Source of the DNA: JAYSRU01 sp043720875
Lineage (GTDB): Bacteria > Bacteroidota > Bacteroidia > Flavobacteriales_D > Crocinitomicaceae
NCBI GenBank assembly: GCA_043720875.1
Contig: JAYSRU010000028.1
Location: 1-6,351 of the forward strand
Direction: 5' to 3'
Length of the DNA: 6,351 nt
Position 1 is the first letter of the stretch, and every line of letters starts with the position of its first letter. Shown one piece after another: positions 4,977 to 6,351 of this stretch. Below the pieces are notes generated by a model. That model worked only from the letters and a program-made list of their open reading frames with translations, was not told where the DNA came from and made no database searches. Both the position numbers and the translations under genes were made by a program.

Positions 4977-6351
4977 TTACTTATTTTTTTTAAGCTTTGC
5001 TAACATGCCATGCAAAAGAGCTTTTACATTTATTTGCTGTGTTTTTACATAAGTGAATGTAATAATGGCAACAAATAGAATCCCATAAATAGTTGTTCCA
5101 TAAAAGTTACTTTGTATTACATGCTCGTTTTCTAGGCTTATTACCCAAATATATACGAGTAGAATGGAAATGTAAAGTAATGCAGACTTAAGTTTTATGT
5201 TTAAGTTTACTTTTCGGGTACCAAAAAAATATAGAAATGAGGCCATAGCAGCATAAGAAAGAACCTGTGAATAGGCTGAAACTACAAACCCAAATTTAGA
5301 CATTAGCAAGTAATTTATCAGGATACCTATGGTTCCAGCAATGATACTTGCATATAGAATATAAATATTTTTCATTTTAAGTCCAAAGGAAATTGAAAAT
5401 TGGTTGGCTGCCATTGAAAAAATATTGGATAAAGCCATTAGTGGAACAATATAAATAACTCCTAAGAATGTTTTGTCCGTCAACATTAATGTCAAATAGG
5501 GGGTGGCTGTGGAAATGAGTACAACCATTATGGCGGAGCTAAAAATACTTAAGTCAAATACTTTTTGATAGGTTTCTTGCGCATCATTTTCTTTATGGAT
5601 AGACATAACAAAAGGTCCAATAGCCATGCGCACCATATCTGCTAATATGGTTATAGGAATAACCAATTGCATGGCTAAAGATAATAATGCAATATCTGAA
5701 GTGTCTATAAGTTGCTTTGCACCAATAAACTTATCAATACTCAAAATTGCCCAACCGAAGACACTGATGATGAAGAAAGGCCATGTATAGGCAAAAATCT
5801 TTTTGAGAATTCGGAATGAGAAATATTTGATGGATAGAAAGTAGGCTGCACGTTTATGATAAATTAAGGCACTTAAACTTCGAGACAAAATTTGGCTTAA
5901 CATAACACCCACGAGCCCCCAATTAAATATGTATAACGAGCTGGTTACAAAAATTGCTGTGAATAATGCTTCAATAAATACCAATCCTATTGCTTTCTTA
6001 GGTTCTCGAAGAACGCGGTAATAGTTAATGGTAGTATTTGTGACCACGTAGGGGATCAATTGAAATCCTATAAGGATAACACAGGTTGCCAGTATGTCTG
6101 AATTAGATTCAGTAACTACAAATAGTTGTATAAAGTTTTGTGAAAAAATGGCGAGCAACATCAGTATGATTAGCGTCATACATAAACCGTAATAAAACCA
6201 GGTGGTGTATACTCTTTTCTTCAGCTCTTTTTTGTAGAATTTGTAGTAGAAAAAGAAAACGCCAGAATTTAATGCAAGTAGAAAGGTTAAAACCGAAAAA
6301 ATCGATTGCAACATGATGAGATTGGAATAGTCTGTTTTACCTAAGAATTTT
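4977..6351 (-). CDS. Polysaccharide flippase (Wzx-like, MOP superfamily), N-terminus beyond window edge
   Basis: The stop codon is TAA at 4979-4977. An in-frame ATG lies at 6314, but the frame stays open to the right edge (last whole codon 6350-6348). The 12 residues upstream of that ATG, KFLGKTDYSNLI, look like the conserved F-L-G-x-x-D-Y-x-x-L segment that follows the first membrane helix of Wzx-type transporters. The true start is therefore outside and 457 residues are visible. Counted from the Met at 6314, hydrophobic segments include 4-24, 38-58, 77-92, 110-130, 174-192, 207-227, 256-276, 283-300, 317-337, 344-364, 376-393 and 406-423. The stretch around 177-198 (TWPFFIISVFGWAILSIDKF) and the MAIGPFVMSIHKENDAQETY stretch (230-249) are typical of the family's C-terminal half. 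From family knowledge it moves undecaprenyl-linked oligosaccharides across the inner membrane. Its neighbours (glycosyltransferases, acyltransferase) fit this. A related MOP-family exporter is possible, so no wzx symbol is assigned. Confidence 0.88.
   Translation of the reverse strand, partial: KFLGKTDYSNLIMLQSIFSVLTFLLALNSGVFFFYYKFYKKELKKRVYTTWFYYGLCMTLIILMLLAIFSQNFIQLFVVTESNSDILATCVILIGFQLIPYVVTNTTINYYRVLREPKKAIGLVFIEALFTAIFVTSSLYIFNWGLVGVMLSQILSRSLSALIYHKRAAYFLSIKYFSFRILKKIFAYTWPFFIISVFGWAILSIDKFIGAKQLIDTSDIALLSLAMQLVIPITILADMVRMAIGPFVMSIHKENDAQETYQKVFDLSIFSSAIMVVLISTATPYLTLMLTDKTFLGVIYIVPLMALSNIFSMAANQFSISFGLKMKNIYILYASIIAGTIGILINYLLMSKFGFVVSAYSQVLSYAAMASFLYFFGTRKVNLNIKLKSALLYISILLVYIWVISLENEHVIQSNFYGTTIYGILFVAIITFTYVKTQQINVKALLHGMLAKLKKNK

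Noticed and set aside
1..6351. CRISPR array, tRNA, rRNA, insertion sequence or defence system
   Set aside because: No regularly spaced repeats, RNA gene signatures, transposase motifs or defence-type domains were seen; all long genes fit surface-glycan synthesis.

Overview
This window looks like part of a surface-polysaccharide (O-antigen, capsule or exopolysaccharide) locus from a member of the Bacteroidota, probably Flavobacteriia-like. The evidence is the AT-rich DNA, the typical Bacteroidota form of the glycosyltransferases and flippase, the lack of strong Shine-Dalgarno sites, and several TAnnTTTG octamers (the Bacteroidota -7 promoter element) just upstream of genes. No species can be named from the sequence alone.

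Layout from left to right. Positions 1-396 (minus) hold the N-terminal part of a family-4-type glycosyltransferase that runs off the left edge. Positions 457-1683 (minus) hold a complete second glycosyltransferase. Positions 1686-3584 (minus) hold a complete glutamine-hydrolysing asparagine synthase-like amidotransferase (AsnB family), whose stop codon lies 2 bases from the start of the glycosyltransferase. These three genes are read in the order amidotransferase, glycosyltransferase, glycosyltransferase. The 225-base gap at 3585-3809 is a divergent control region. It contains candidate promoters in both directions and a 70-base nested inverted repeat just upstream of the plus-strand gene. Positions 3810-4943 (plus) hold a membrane O-acyltransferase (Acyltransf_3/OafA type). 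It converges with a Wzx-like polysaccharide flippase (minus, 4977 to the right edge), whose reading frame is open through the window end, so its true start lies outside.

Together the genes fit one pathway, by inference. The glycosyltransferases build a lipid-linked oligosaccharide on the cytoplasmic face. The amidotransferase may amidate a carboxyl group on a sugar or on an amino-acid substituent. The acyltransferase would add an acetyl or other acyl group at the membrane, and the flippase would move the lipid-linked unit across the inner membrane. The protein-coding content is of known families. The least explained element is the structured leader at 3722-3802 in front of the acyltransferase gene, which may be regulatory.
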